Below the pieces are notes generated by a model. That model saw nothing but the letters and a program-made list of their open reading frames with translations, had not been told where the DNA came from and did not search any database. From Bemisia tabaci (taxonomy: Eukaryota > Arthropoda > Insecta > Hemiptera > Aleyrodidae): 64,000 bases of DNA. The stretch covers positions 33,966,263 through 34,030,262 of the forward strand of contig NC_092800.1 in NCBI RefSeq assembly GCF_918797505.1, read 5' to 3'. A program made the position numbers and the translations under genes. Positions 33,521 to 43,835 of this stretch are shown one piece after another (position 1 is the stretch's first letter; the number at the start of each line of letters is the position of its first letter).

Positions 33521-33850
33521 CATTTTAATGAAGATAAGTTTATAGTAATATAAAAGTAATACATAAGTATATATATAAGTAATATATAAGTAATATTTTA
33601 ATAAAATAAGATAAAGTATTAAAAATACAAATCTTGATAATCCAAACCTAATAAAATTGCTAGTATATCATTTTACTCATCTTCTAAATATTACTATAAC
33701 AAAAAAAAATATTTGCAAATAAAAATAAACTGATAAAACTGAAATTAAAATCATTAATCTTACTAAAAGTTTCAAACCAAGATATCAAAAATAATTAATT
33801 ACTAATCATTTAATCAAAAATCCAAGAAAAGGTGGAAATCCAAATGGTGG
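33467..33850 (-). pseudogene. Nuclear mitochondrial insertion: ND2 C-terminus plus tRNA-Trp
   Basis: On the minus strand the sequence encodes GFPPFLGFLIK (the conserved ND2 loop and start of a membrane segment), then continues about 98 more codons to a TAA at 33512-33514. The frame is open only if TGA is read as Trp: in-frame TGA codons lie at 33806-33808, 33785-33787, 33677-33679 and 33668-33670. The hydrophobic tail (LISVLSVYFYL and so on) fits the last third of NADH dehydrogenase subunit 2, a membrane subunit of complex I. ND2 is followed immediately by tRNA-Trp, the usual insect order. Flanks are ordinary nuclear sequence, so it is a NUMT. No frameshift is seen, so transfer may be recent. 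The exact ends are uncertain by ~10 bases. Confidence 0.82.
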
Positions 33851-33855
33851 TGATT

Positions 33856-33920
33856 TTGGAAAATTGGCAACACTGTTTTTCTTCCATTTAGATGTTAGTA
33901 AAACGATCGATTCTTGGTAA
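33856..33920 (+). repeat. Family Z fragment
   Basis: AAAATTGGCAACACTGTTTT then TTCCATTTAGA and CGATCGATTCTTGG match the left arm of Z at 27975. It abuts the mitochondrial insertion, which may have broken it. Confidence 0.5.
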
Positions 33921-34106
33921 GGCAGTTTTTTTTTCTCTTTTTTTTTTTTTTTGCTGGTATATTGGCTTCGTGTCCAGCACTTACAGCCAACTTCGGACGG
34001 TATTTTACCGTATTTCATCGGGAGGAACGAGGCAACGTAAGAATTCTCATACGGCGTCGAAACACAATATGGGCTTTCAAAGCCCTATTATTCGATGCTG
34101 CGATTA

Positions 34107-34345
34107 TCCTAACGCAAGTTCGAATAATCGCACCAAACACAGTGCGGCTGGCGTCAAACTCATATCAGCGCCTGCAAGCCTGCTGGAATACTTCACGCAT
34201 TGCGCCAAACAGTGCAGTCGGTTTGGAACGCATATTAGCGCCTACAAGACTGCATGAATACTTCTCTCATTGCGCCAAAACCAATGCGGGAACTATTTGC
34301 GGCAGCAATTCGACTACAGGTTTAGGCATATTGGCGCTAGCTGTA
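34107..34345 (+). repeat. Family Y, ~70-bp-period tandem units
   Basis: The phrase GCGCCTGCAAGCCTGC at 34168 recurs as GCGCCTACAAGACTGC at 34238, exactly 70 bases on, each followed by TGAATACTTC and CATTGCGCC; a poorer unit precedes and a partial one follows. The unit is related to the cruciform unit of family Q. A B scrap (GGAGGAACGAGGCAACG, then CTCATACGGCGTC) lies just before it at 34020-34052. Confidence 0.7.
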
Positions 34346-34361
34346 TTAAAAGCGTATCACA

Positions 34362-34626
34362 CTTGAATTGCATTTTGCAAAAAGGAACCAGGAACATTGC
34401 GATGTTGCTAAGATTGTGTACCTTATTTTGGCTTGGAAGAAAAACCTAATTAACCATTAACAGTTCCTATTTTACTCGCTAAAAACTGTGAATTTAAGAC
34501 AAGAATTACCACGAAAATGTTATATTTTTTCATGATTTTAGTAATTTTATTCTAAAGGATGAAAAATCACAATCTCATCATTATTGCAATGCTTCTGGGT
34601 GCTTTGTGCAAAATGCAATCCACTTA
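34362..34626. mobile_element. Family H element, copy 3
   Basis: Left ATTGCATTTTGCAAAAAGGA then ACCAGG; right CTGGGTGCTTTGTGCAAAAT then GCAATCCAC. The ends link families H and I, which share GCATTTTGCAA. Confidence 0.65.
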
Positions 34627-35869
34627 ATAGTAAAACACTGCATATTCGACCCACTGAGCCGATGAGTAAATTATTCCGTGTGGTGTGCGTAGCCATCATT
34701 ACGCACCATATTCGGTATATGGAATTATTGGTTGCCTTGGCCGGAAAGTGCCTTTTTTATACATTTATTGGTAGGTATTATACAATACAATATAATAAAT
34801 AGAGATGATCAGACTTAAAAACTAGTCTAGATACATTTGATCGTATCATCATACAGTTTAGAAGAAGGCACACTTTAGTGAAATGGAAATAGATAATTAC
34901 CTAGTTACAGAAATGGAGGGTTAGTAGGTTGGAAGATTATGGATTAATTGAAGTTAAATAGATAAGTATGGAGTGAGTGTAATAAAAACCGAGGAAATAA
35001 TTGGGAGTAAAGGTGTGACTAAAATAGCTAAAACGTCTAACTGTTCATAATTTATAATTATGAAAATTCTGGATTAGTAAACGATCTTTTTTTCATTTAG
35101 AGATGCTCCCTTATCGGATTAGAGGGAGGGAAATTAGATCTCTTAAAAAGAGAGCAACAATACTAGACTTCCCGAATAGCACTGGTCCAAACAGTTCGGG
35201 TTAGAATACACGATCAGGCGAACCGATCAAAAATGTGTTTCACGTCATCCGAATTATTTGCACATTCCGTGTAACCGAACTTTTTTCCACGATGGATAAA
35301 ATATTCGTCAGAGAGAAAATTGTATGATACTAATCTGCATCAAATTCAATTTTAATATTTTCTGCGAAATGTTTTGCATAAAGATGCGGGGAAAATATAA
35401 CTTGAAATGGCTGCAAGGTAATACCGTTACAGTAATTGATGAAAGATCTACTCGTATGCCGGTGAACGGTTTACGAAAGGTGCTTTCCTATCAATAAAAC
35501 GATGCGTCGTGACTCAGTTTTAAGCCTAATTACAAGTGTATATCAGATATTCTCGAGTGTTTTCGAGGGCCGGAGACTAATCGGTAAATAAATTCAGAAA
35601 ACAACGAGATAAGCTTTGATTTCGTTCTCGATCAATTCGTTTCTTCGTTCTCACTTCATGCCGAGTGAAATTTCAGCACATGAAGATTTTGGAGATATGA
35701 CGAACTAAAAATACTTTTGCTAAAAAGATCGTTCTCACTCGAGAGTTGGTCGACAATCTTGAGAAGTCTAAAATGAACAGCCATGAGCCACTAATGCTAA
35801 AATTTTTAATAGAAATCCTCAATGCTTTCCCTATAGGATAATTCTAAAAAATTTCTGTCATCAATGGAC
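34627..35869. other. 1.2 kb without recognised features
   Basis: AT-rich; no repeat partner or recognised protein. Confidence 0.4.
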
Positions 35870-36110
35870 CTCTTGAATGCCTCTGGGATTTGCAATTTAA
35901 ATACTATGGGGGGGGGGGGAGGATTTCGCAAAAAACACGGTGGAGTTTCTGGTTTTCTCGGTGATAACCTTTCAAGCGCAAAACAGCGTTCAAAATTGAG
36001 GCCGTGATGGAGGGATCATCTACATTAAATTGAGAGTTTATCACTATATCGAGTCACACTCTCCCACACTCCTCCACTTTTCCATCACCCATTCCCGACA
36101 CATGGCTTTC
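35870..36110 (+). repeat. Family C relic (left arm)
   Basis: GGGATTTGCAATTT, CACGGTGGAGTTTCTGGTTT, CAAAATTGAGGCCGTGATGG and GAGTCACACTCTCC follow the order of the C left arm with heavy divergence. A G run of 11 sits at ~35910. The right arm is lost. Confidence 0.55.
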
Positions 36111-36261
36111 CTCGCAAATTTAGATCCCAAAGTAAGACAATAACTATATTCCAAAGTCGCAAAATGGACTCACATAATTCCATTTTCTGCAACTACAAGA
36201 CTATGCAATTTCAATCCAATGTCTAATTTTTGCACGCAATCAGACGGTGCATCGGAATTTT

Positions 36262-36323
36262 TGTCATGGGAACGGAGTTCCCCATGATATTTTGTCATGG
36301 GAACGGAGTTCCCCATGATATTA
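36262..36323 (+). repeat. Two direct copies of a 31-bp unit
   Basis: TTTGTCATGGGAACGGAGTT then CCCCATGATAT is repeated exactly twice. Each unit contains a small palindrome, GGGAAC-GGA-GTTCCCC. Bases 36324-37030 hold no recognised gene. Confidence 0.85.
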
Positions 36324-37036
36324 CAATCGTTCCGTTGCTTTCGCTATGGGATTCCCTATACCTCTGCGACCTTGAGCGTTTCGCCCAGTCTCCGATTTTT
36401 GGTAGATTTTCCGATGTATCAAAAACCGTTGTATTTTTTAGCCAATCATGTCTCTACGTCAAGTTGTGTTGATTTCTAAAATTCGCTTTCAGCGAGTTTT
36501 TTTCCACCTAGAGATGTCGTGTCTGACTGGTAAATCTGCGCAGAACCACGAAGTTCCGTTTTTAGGCAAATTCTTTTTTTTGGGAGGTTTTCATTGGCTA
36601 TTTTTCGCCATCAGTTTTCTGTTCGTTGGTGCAAAAGATCGCCTACCTCGTTGCTCTTGAGAAGCCGCCATTATCCCACCTCAAATTTTAAACATAGATA
36701 TAAAGAAATAATAACCATCGTACAAGGTGGAAAATTGCTCTGGAGGACCCGTTACGGATATATGAGCCAAAATCAGAACTCGATTGATGGATTTAATCCA
36801 TGAATACAGAAATATTGCCTCAGCTTACTGCCGCGATCGCAAATGCATGGTGTGATGAACCTTGTGACATATGACAGCATAGGTAAACAATGTCTCACAG
36901 GGTAATACGGTTAATCCGTTGTCTCTTAGGACGCCAGTGGCCGAACTGTTGAAATCTCAAGGACGTCTTTTGTGAAGCCCCGCTCAGCGTCCGAGATCAC
37001 TTAACTGTTCTCTTTTTCTCCATCAACATCCGAGCG

Positions 37037-37127
37037 GTGAGATAGCTCAGTTAGCTACGCCACTGTTCCGGGTCTGGGAGACCGTCACTTGTTGTGCGAG
37101 CGGGGGTTCGAATCTCGTAGGGGACAG
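37037..37127 (+). repeat. tRNA-like sequence, probable SINE head
   Basis: A-box-like TAGCTCAGTTAGCTAC and B-box GGTTCGAATCT lie about 55 bases apart, as in RNA polymerase III promoters of tRNA genes. The acceptor and T stems pair poorly and the middle is too long for a normal tRNA, so a functional tRNA is unlikely. Following sequence to the mariner element may be the SINE body. No second copy was seen. Confidence 0.55.
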
Positions 37128-37261
37128 CTAATTTTTACTGGTTGTATTGAATGTTTTAGGCCAATCATCTAACAATAATTAATACTTGGCAACTTAGGAA
37201 GCACATAGGTCCCTTACGATGCGTATTCGGGCATATGTGTAGAGTAAAAATATCATACGTA

Positions 37262-38222
37262 GGGTGTCCCAAAAGTATCGGGACTGGTTCTGTAACTTCA
37301 AAAGTAAGATAGATACAGACATGATTTTGGTCTCATTTTAAAGATCAACTCAATACCTATCGATTAAAACCAAGATCAGCTCAATCGAATAAAAATTGAC
37401 CGAGTTATGACAATTTGAAATTAGTGAGGAAAGTTTACCCCTACGGTTTTTAGGAAGATTTTTCGCTTACCAGGATTCAAAAAGTTAATATTCGTATCCA
37501 CTTTCCTCCGAATCTTCCATAATTTCCTTTTGCTTTTCAAAGTACCGTCCATCAAACTGGATGCACTTTTTCATGCGCTCTTGCCACTTATCCAACATTG
37601 TTTTCCTGAATTCTTCCTCTGGGATGGAGTTGAAAAAGTTTTGAATTGCATTCTGGATTTCGGTCTTCGATACGAATCTTCGTCCGCGAAGCTCCTTTTT
37701 AAGCGTAGGAAACATCCAAAAATCACATGGAGCCAAGTCAGGGCTGTAAGGGGGATGAGGGATTGTTTCAACTCCATTTTTACTCATAAATTCACGTGTT
37801 AAGCTCGATGTGTGAGGCCGCGCATTGTCTTGATGGAGTATCCACGAAGCTTTCAAGTCCGACCGTTTCCGGGAAATGTGCATTCTCAACTCCTTTAGTA
37901 CTTTGCAATAATACGCACTTTTAACTGTTGTGTTTGATGGTACAAAATGTTGATAAATGACACCTCGAAAATAGAAAAACACAATAAGCATCACTTTATC
38001 GGCCGACTTTTCGATTTACGGCGATGAAGAATCTTCCTTAAAAACCGTAGGCGTAAACTTTCCTCGCTGATTTCAAATTGCCATAACTCGGTCAATTTTT
38101 ATCCGATTGAGCTGATCTTGGTTTTAATCGATGGGTATTGAGTTGATCTTTAAAATGAAATCAAGACCATGTCTGTATCTATCTTACTTTCGAAGTTACA
38201 GAACAAGTTTTTTGGGATACCT
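37262..38222 (-). mobile_element. mariner (DD34D) element with internal deletion
   Basis: 961 bp with ~200-bp terminal inverted repeats (37262-37467 and about 38018-38222), starting GGGTGTCCCAAAAG and ending TTTTTTGGGATACC. It is flanked by TA at 37260-37261 and 38223-38224, the mariner target. It carries only the C-terminal half of a transposase. The long, still ~95 percent similar arms suggest modest age. Confidence 0.9.
37485..37994 (-). pseudogene. mariner transposase, C-terminal half
   Basis: A 169-residue frame covering the second half of a mariner transposase (full proteins are ~340-350 residues). Visible motifs: HQDNARPH with the second catalytic Asp at residue 56, and YSPDLAPCDFWMFP with the third Asp at residue 91. 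Exactly 34 residues lie between, giving the DD34D signature of mariner. The N-terminal helix-turn-helix DNA-binding part and the first catalytic Asp are absent: only ~25 bases separate the frame from the right terminal repeat. The near-N-terminal stretch LIVFFYFRGVIYQHFVP is a recognisable mid-protein segment. The protein could bind no end by itself and should be inactive. It would catalyse cut-and-paste transposition if whole. Confidence 0.9.
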
Positions 38223-38224
38223 TA

Positions 38225-39434
38225 TGTATACTTTACGCCGAAAAAGCGAACCTGAAACTTAAATGCGTTAACTTCCTAAAACCATATATAATCCAACGAA
38301 AATAAATAATTTGTACATAACAGCTTTCTTGTATGCAAAGAAAATAATTAAAAATGTTAAAAAAGAGATGTCAACACAAAATTACATAGCCCCTTCAATT
38401 CAGAAGATACTACAAACGAACTGTACCTTAACATTTTCATATCCCAGAAGCTAACGTTCCCATGACGAATATTGCCATCGCTAGCGATTGCAAAATCCAA
38501 CTTGTTTTCAGTTAAAAACGTCCAATGGTCTCCTGAGGAAATTACGATTGAATTGGTCATTCGGAAAACGACTTAAGTGCCAAAAAATCGTTTTCTCATG
38601 AAAAATTTAAATAAACTGTCATTTCTTTGAGGACTTAAGTCAAAATCTACCAAGAAAACAAACATTTGGAAATTATATTAAAATTAGGATTTTTCGTACT
38701 AAATGCGAGAATGCACTTCATGAATGTTTAATAAGCTATTGGAAGACCCTACAAGACACATCAAGATGTACAATGATGTTCGATACAAATATTTTTACTT
38801 CGGCGTAGGCGGTGAAGTATCTCACAAAACTGAAGGCGTTTTTGACTGGTGAAAACAGTTTGTCATAGTTCACATAGCGACGCGTACCACAAAATCGGAT
38901 CAAATAAACCCGAATCTCTTAGCCATTTCTTTGAAAACCTAAGTCAGCTTCAGCTACGAAACAAACACATTACAAGATCATTATAAAGGAATGAAAGTAA
39001 AACTCTGAAATTTAGTAACGTTCTTTCGCCTGAGGAACGACGATATGGCTGTATTGCCTCACACTATCCGAGTAAAATTCGCATATATAATGTAGCCTAA
39101 AAATTACTCACTCCGTAAGACGGCTGAATTTGAAAAGAGGAAAGATCCCCGCGTTATGCTCACCTGCAAAAACAAAACAAAGCGCAAATTTTAGGTTTCA
39201 TGAACACAGAGCTGGGTTAAAAAGAGTCGGTGGTAAGTAGAGGGGATGAATGGATCCCACCTTTGGCGCGCGGAGGTAGGAGAATGGGGGAAAGGATGCG
39301 AGCAAACATGCTCATAGAATAGGACCTCATCACAAGTGCGCTGTACGTGAAAACAGGCTGCGAACAAGAGCCACCAGACGTGGCGCGCAATTTTCGCGGC
39401 TAGTTTATTTTGGTTTCCCTTCGGCGGCGTCGGG
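38225..39434. other. 1.2 kb without recognised features
   Basis: AT-rich then GC-richer after 39200; no repeat partner or protein recognised. Confidence 0.4.
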
Positions 39435-39438
39435 AACA

Positions 39439-40306
39439 CTAGCGCACTAAGAAAAAACGCCGCGTGAGCTTTTGAATGTTGTCAAATTTCCTTTAATAAA
39501 GTGAATGTACTATGGGAAACTTGAGAATATCTTTCTTCCAATTTTGCACAGATTATTTGAAATTTGATCTGAAATATCTTGAAAAGAGAGTAACAAGAGG
39601 CAAAGAAGGACGAAAAAAGGAGGAGGAAGAAGCAGAGGAGTAGAAAGAAGTATAATGGGAGGGAAATCTAAGGAGAAAAATGAGAACAGAAACAGGAGGA
39701 TAGAAAGAAAGAAAAAGAAAATTGAGTGGAAGGATATCTTCTTCTCGGTCATCTTCTTCTTGATATTCTCCTCCATCTTACTTTTGATGATTTTATCCAC
39801 GGTTTCAAGGAGAGAAATGAGAAGAAAAAGAAGGAGAAGAAGTAGAGGAAGGAGGGGGATGAAGCAAAGGAAGAGGATGGTATACAAGATTATGAAAAAG
39901 AAGAAAAGTGAGAAAAAAAGCATAAAATGGAGAGAAGAAGAGGAAAAGAGAAAAGATAGGAAGAAGAGAAAGAATAGGAAGAAGAGGAAGAATAGGAAGA
40001 AGAGGAAGAAGAAGAAAATAAGGGAGAAAAAGATGCAATAGAAGGGGATGAAGAAGGAGGTCAAGAGGGGAGGGAAGAGGAGAACGAGGAAGAAGAACAA
40101 CACCAAGAGGGAAGACAACTAAGACAAAAGAGAGAAGCAGTAATAATATAATGTTTCTTATTATAATTCTTCTCCTCCCTGTTCCTCTTATAGAGTTTAA
40201 TCCTTAGAGTAAGACAATCATAACTCATCTCGTCAGAGGAGAATATTTTTTGGGGATAACTTGGCAACGTTCGAATGTTGATACGTCGTTTATCCTCAGC
40301 GCGACG
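39439..40306. mobile_element. Family B element, copy 10, swollen by polypurine
   Basis: Left CTAGCGCACTAAGAAAAAAC then GCCGCGTGAGC; right GGCAACGTTCGAATGTTGAT then ACGTCGTTTATCCTCAGC. The normal 253-bp body is opened by about 540 bases of almost pure A/G (39585-40135). Flanks AACA and AAAA match at three of four. Confidence 0.75.
39585..40135 (+). repeat. ~550-base polypurine tract
   Basis: Almost continuous A/G on the plus strand, interrupted by a short CT-rich part (39735-39810). At 39957-40015 it is iterated on GAAGAGGAAGAATAGGAA (18 bases). Long frames on both strands here are compositional artefacts. Such tracts can form triplex DNA. Confidence 0.9.
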
Positions 40307-40451
40307 GAAAATGCCAGCGCACACCACGGTCCCCATTTGCGTACGGCGGGATACCTAGCCGCGCCTGGGAAGCAGTAAAAGGAATGAGACATTGCTGCAC
40401 GAATTTTATTACACGCTCCCATAAAAAGTCGCCGTACCCACCGACATGCAC

Positions 40452-40619
40452 CAGTGGCGTGGCGTCGTGCTTTGCGATCTATCGATTGATCTGCCATTTA
40501 AACTCACGGTAAAGAATCGATTATTAAGGAGTTTTCCGCGAACACCCTGTTTATCGATCCTTTTCTGTAGGTTTAAATGGCATAAAAATCGATAAATCGC
40601 AAAGCACGCCACGCCACTG
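40452..40619. mobile_element. Family A hAT-like MITE, copy 5
   Basis: CAGTGGCGTGGCGTCGTG to CACGCCACGCCACTG, 168 bp, core GTTTTCCGCGAAC. No convincing 8-bp flanking repeat (ACATGCAC versus CACCACGC). Confidence 0.85.
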
Positions 40620-41362
40620 CACCACGCGACTTGACGACGAATGGCAGCATTCTCCATGAAAAATCCGCGAAACATACGCTCTCTATTTACAAGGGTTGTA
40701 AAAGCAGCGCTGTTAAACCCCGTCGCCTGGCTGACAAAAGCACGTATCTAAACTTTGAGATGAGCCCGAAATAGCATTAAACCTTATGGAAATCGCATAG
40801 TGCAGTTACGTTGTTTTGTGAGGAAGGCGACGAACTGGGTTGAGGACGACTGGCGAGATAAAGTGCAAGTCCGAGTCTATTTCGGTCGTGCACGCTGTTT
40901 TCGGGACCATTTGTATTCCCTCGCAGAATGGATCTGTTGCACACCAGAGATGTGGATAGATAAATAAATAAATTGTCTGGCAGTAAAGTCGCATGAAAAT
41001 AGGGATGACCACATCAAAAAAGTCTGGATTCACACACTTCGTACGTGCGGCGCGTTTTCGAATTTCCCGCGCTGGTTAGCGTTTTTCCTTCGCTGCTGAC
41101 GACTAGGTTTGCCTGGAGGGAAATGTGAGAAAACTTTACCAGAATATCGATGGCTAAGGAGAATACCTATCTGAAAATTTTGGCAAAAATGAGTTGGCGA
41201 CTTTGCCTATTCTAGCGTCTAAAATACGCAAACTAATGTTCTCAGTTTTTTGCAATTCCACGTGAGAGTGCTGTAATGACGCTTTAATATATATAAATAT
41301 TGCAAAACTTATCTTAAAATTACAAAAATGGCGCAGTTTCTCTTCGTCCTGAAAAATCGTCA
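40620..41362. other. No gene seen
   Basis: No repeat partner or recognised protein. Confidence 0.4.
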
Positions 41363-41370
41363 GTCTGCAG

Positions 41371-41716
41371 CAGAGAGACAAGAGACCCTCAACTGGCCTC
41401 TTGGCGACACGCGACAGGTGGAAGCTTTTACTTTTGGGGATCCAACAATTCCTTGTAGACAATCATAAGGGAGCAACAGTCATCACCCTAATTTCGGCTG
41501 TTGACCTACCTACATAGTGTATGATAAGCTTCGGTTGACGTCATGAGCCAAACAAGTTTTGCAAACTTCGGCCATTTTCGGCTCGTTTGCAAAACAAAAC
41601 TGCCAACACGTTGTTGAACATCAACTCTGTAGGTAAGTCAACAGTAGAATGCTGAAGTCCCGAAAGTAAAAGCTTTCACCATGACCAAGATACTAGTGAA
41701 GGGTCTCTTGTTTCTG
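41371..41716. mobile_element. Family L hAT-like MITE, copy 1
   Basis: 346 bp, CAGAGAGACAAGAGACCC to GGGTCTCTTGTTTCTG, with arms continuing through GAAGCTTTTACTTTTGGGG / CGAAAGTAAAAGCTTTC and CTGTTGACCTACCTACATAG / GTAGGTAAGTCAACAG. Flanks GTCTGCAG (41363-41370) and GTTTGTAG (41717-41724) match at six of eight. Confidence 0.82.
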
Positions 41717-41799
41717 GTTTGTAGATAGGGATTGATATGATCCTTACCCATCGATATGCAAACAAGCGATCAAACTATCAACTTTCCTCAGGTTTGATT

Positions 41800-41962
41800 C
41801 AGTGGCGTGGCTTGCTTTGCGATACATCGATTGATCTACCATTTAAACCTATGGAAAGGATCGATAAACAAGGTGTTCGCAACAAACGCCTTAATAATCG
41901 ATTCTTTGCCATAGCTTCAAATGGGGAATTATCGATAATCGATCATTCACGCCCTGCCAATG
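41800..41962. mobile_element. Family A hAT-like MITE, copy 6
   Basis: CAGTGGCGTGGCTTGC to CACGCCCTGCCAATG, core GTTCGCAACAAAC. Flanks GTTTGATT (41792-41799) and GTCTGATT (41963-41970) differ at one base. Confidence 0.87.
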
Positions 41963-42044
41963 GTCTGATTTCTATCGTAATCGAATTGAAAAACCTCGTT
42001 TGACCTCCGTTAATTACAATGTAGACCGCACGGAGCCTTCTTAA

Positions 42045-42482
42045 TAGCGTTCGAAACTCACAAGCGCCAACGCGCCAAATACGCATAAAAAATTGGCCAT
42101 GGCACCTATAAAAAATGAGGGCTCTGCGCCAACGGGGCCCTAAAAATTGCCCCCTAAAAATCTGGATTTTCACAGGAAGTCACATAAAGTATGACAAACA
42201 AATATTATTTGAATTGAAAAAACTCGGAATTTTCAGCACTACAAGTGAAAGCTTGCTTTTTCTATTCTTCACGATTTCATTCTTAATGCTTCTGTTTTCC
42301 CCAAGTTACAGCTACTTACTAGTTCTGTTACGAAAACATCTTGCGTCTAACTTTTCACAAAATGCGCAGTAATATACAGGCAAAAAGTCAATTTGGCCCC
42401 TAAAAAATCTGCAATGGCGCCTTAAAATCAGGCTTGATGCGCCACATGGCTCCTAAAACTCAAAGGTGAGTTTCGAACACTG
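42045..42482. mobile_element. Family CC hAT-like element
   Basis: 438 bp, TAGCGTTCGAAACTCAC to GTGAGTTTCGAACACTG. Perfect 8-bp flanks CTTCTTAA at 42037-42044 and 42483-42490. Subterminal inverted phrases include CATGGCACC / ATGGCTCC and GCCCCCTAAAAATCTG / GCCCCTAAAAAATCTG repeats. No transposase. Confidence 0.85.
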
Positions 42483-42490
42483 CTTCTTAA

Positions 42491-42887
42491 GGAGGGGCGC
42501 TGTTTAAGAGACAGCCTTTAAGCCTGCTTCAAAGGCTCTTCTCAACTCTAAAACCGGATCTCTCGCGCGAAGCCGCGACAAAGTATCGCGGAGACACAGG
42601 CAACAGTTTCACATGCTCCTCCCAACTTAAACTGCGGCGACGATGCGGAGAGATTAGGAGCAAAAACACAGCCACTCGGGTTCCACCGGGAAGTTCAGTC
42701 GCGGAAAGTTTTCTTTCCTTCCGCTCCTCCTAATGACGAATCTTTTATCGCTTATTTCCGCGCTCGCCGGATGCACCAGGACGGATAAAGATTACAAATC
42801 TGAGAATTGAGACCCTAAGTTTTAATGACGTCATGCGTGGAGGCCGGCTGCGTTGCGCCATCGCCCCGCGAGGGGGCGCTGGCGCAC
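42491..42887. other. GC-rich island
   Basis: GC-rich single-copy-looking sequence ending in CGCCCCGCGAGGGGGCGCTG. No protein recognised. Confidence 0.4.
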
Positions 42888-43345
42888 AGTGGATCGAGTC
42901 AATAGGAGCAGTCGAACACAATCTGGAAACTTTAAACGCTTTTAACTCTGTTTATACAGAACTTTGACGTTCTTAAAGTGGTTTCGTTGGTTTCTGCGTG
43001 AAATTCTCTACTTTCAGCACCCCTTGAAATGTAAAATGTGACGAAATAAACACCAAAATTTGCAGTTTTAATAAAAAATTTCATGTTCGACGACTCAATC
43101 CACACTGGAAAAAAAAACACATTGGATCTAGAGTCCAGACTCTAAAAAACACCGACGAGAAAAAGTACTCTTGATTCAATAAAAATCTAGCTTAAATCAA
43201 GAACCAAGCCTCTGAATTTAAGCGGATTTCATTTTGATTCAAGCAAAAGTCCGATTGAATCAAGAGTATTTTTTCTAGTCAAAGTTTTCAAGAGTCTGGA
43301 CTCAAGATCTAATGTGTTTTTTTTTTCCAGTGCACTGTGTGGCGA
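42888..43345 (+). repeat. Family M repeat, copy 1, split by family D
   Basis: GGATCGAGTCAATAGGAGCA, GGTTTCTGCGTGAAATT and CAAAATTTGCAGTTTT match 51668-51854 and 52540-52700. It is interrupted after ACTCAATCCA by the D element and resumes CACTGTGTGGCG; copy 3 reads ACTCAGTCCACTGTGCGGCG without interruption. Confidence 0.75.
43103..43332. mobile_element. Family D palindromic MITE, copy 3
   Basis: 230 bp, CACTGGAAAAAAAAACACAT to TTTTTTTTTCCAGTG, flanked by CA on both sides. The empty site in M copy 3 (near 52690) has CA once, so CA is a 2-bp target duplication. Confidence 0.88.
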
Positions 43346-43835
43346 GGCAAGTTTTTTCTTTTTCTCGGTTCGATCTGTCGACGGAGGAGGAGAGCGACGG
43401 GTGAAAACACTGGGAAACTAAACAAATTAGACGAGCCGGAACAGAATTCAAAGATGCTTTAATACCCCGACGAAAAGGGGGGGGGGGGCGAGGGTCGAAA
43501 GCGTTCGGCGTTGTGATATTGCCGCCCGATCCGGGGGCCGGGAGCCGGGCCTAATGTTCCGAACATCGACTTCATTACTCTCGCCATTTTTCATTTTCCA
43601 CCGACGGATCTTGACCGAGATTGTTGCCCAATCTCTCCGCCGATTATATTGTGACTGGAAATTCAAAATACAGACCTGCACAGCCATCTTAATACAAAAT
43701 TATGGGTGTTAGACATCTCCAAATATCGATTAATTGCCCTATAGATATCGCCTAAATGTCAAAAATTGACTTAATTTTACACCGTTTTATTAATCTTTCA
43801 TCATTTGAAAAATATAAATAGCTACCATTATAAAT
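43346..43835. other. GC-rich island with poly(G)
   Basis: GC-rich between 43375 and 43640, including a G run near 43479-43488. No gene recognised; 43640-43835 is AT-rich and featureless. Confidence 0.4.

Noticed and set aside
33892..34366. Plus-strand frames of 121 and 150 codons
   Set aside because: They start in a T-rich run, cross a B scrap and then run through the 70-bp-period repeat units.
37037..37127. Functional tRNA gene
   Set aside because: Box A and B are present but acceptor and T stems have mismatches and the middle is too long, so a SINE head is likelier.
39510..40118. 202-codon minus-strand open frame rich in Leu/Phe, and the Lys/Arg-rich frame opposite
   Set aside because: Both arise from the polypurine/polypyrimidine tract inside a B element; composition alone explains them.
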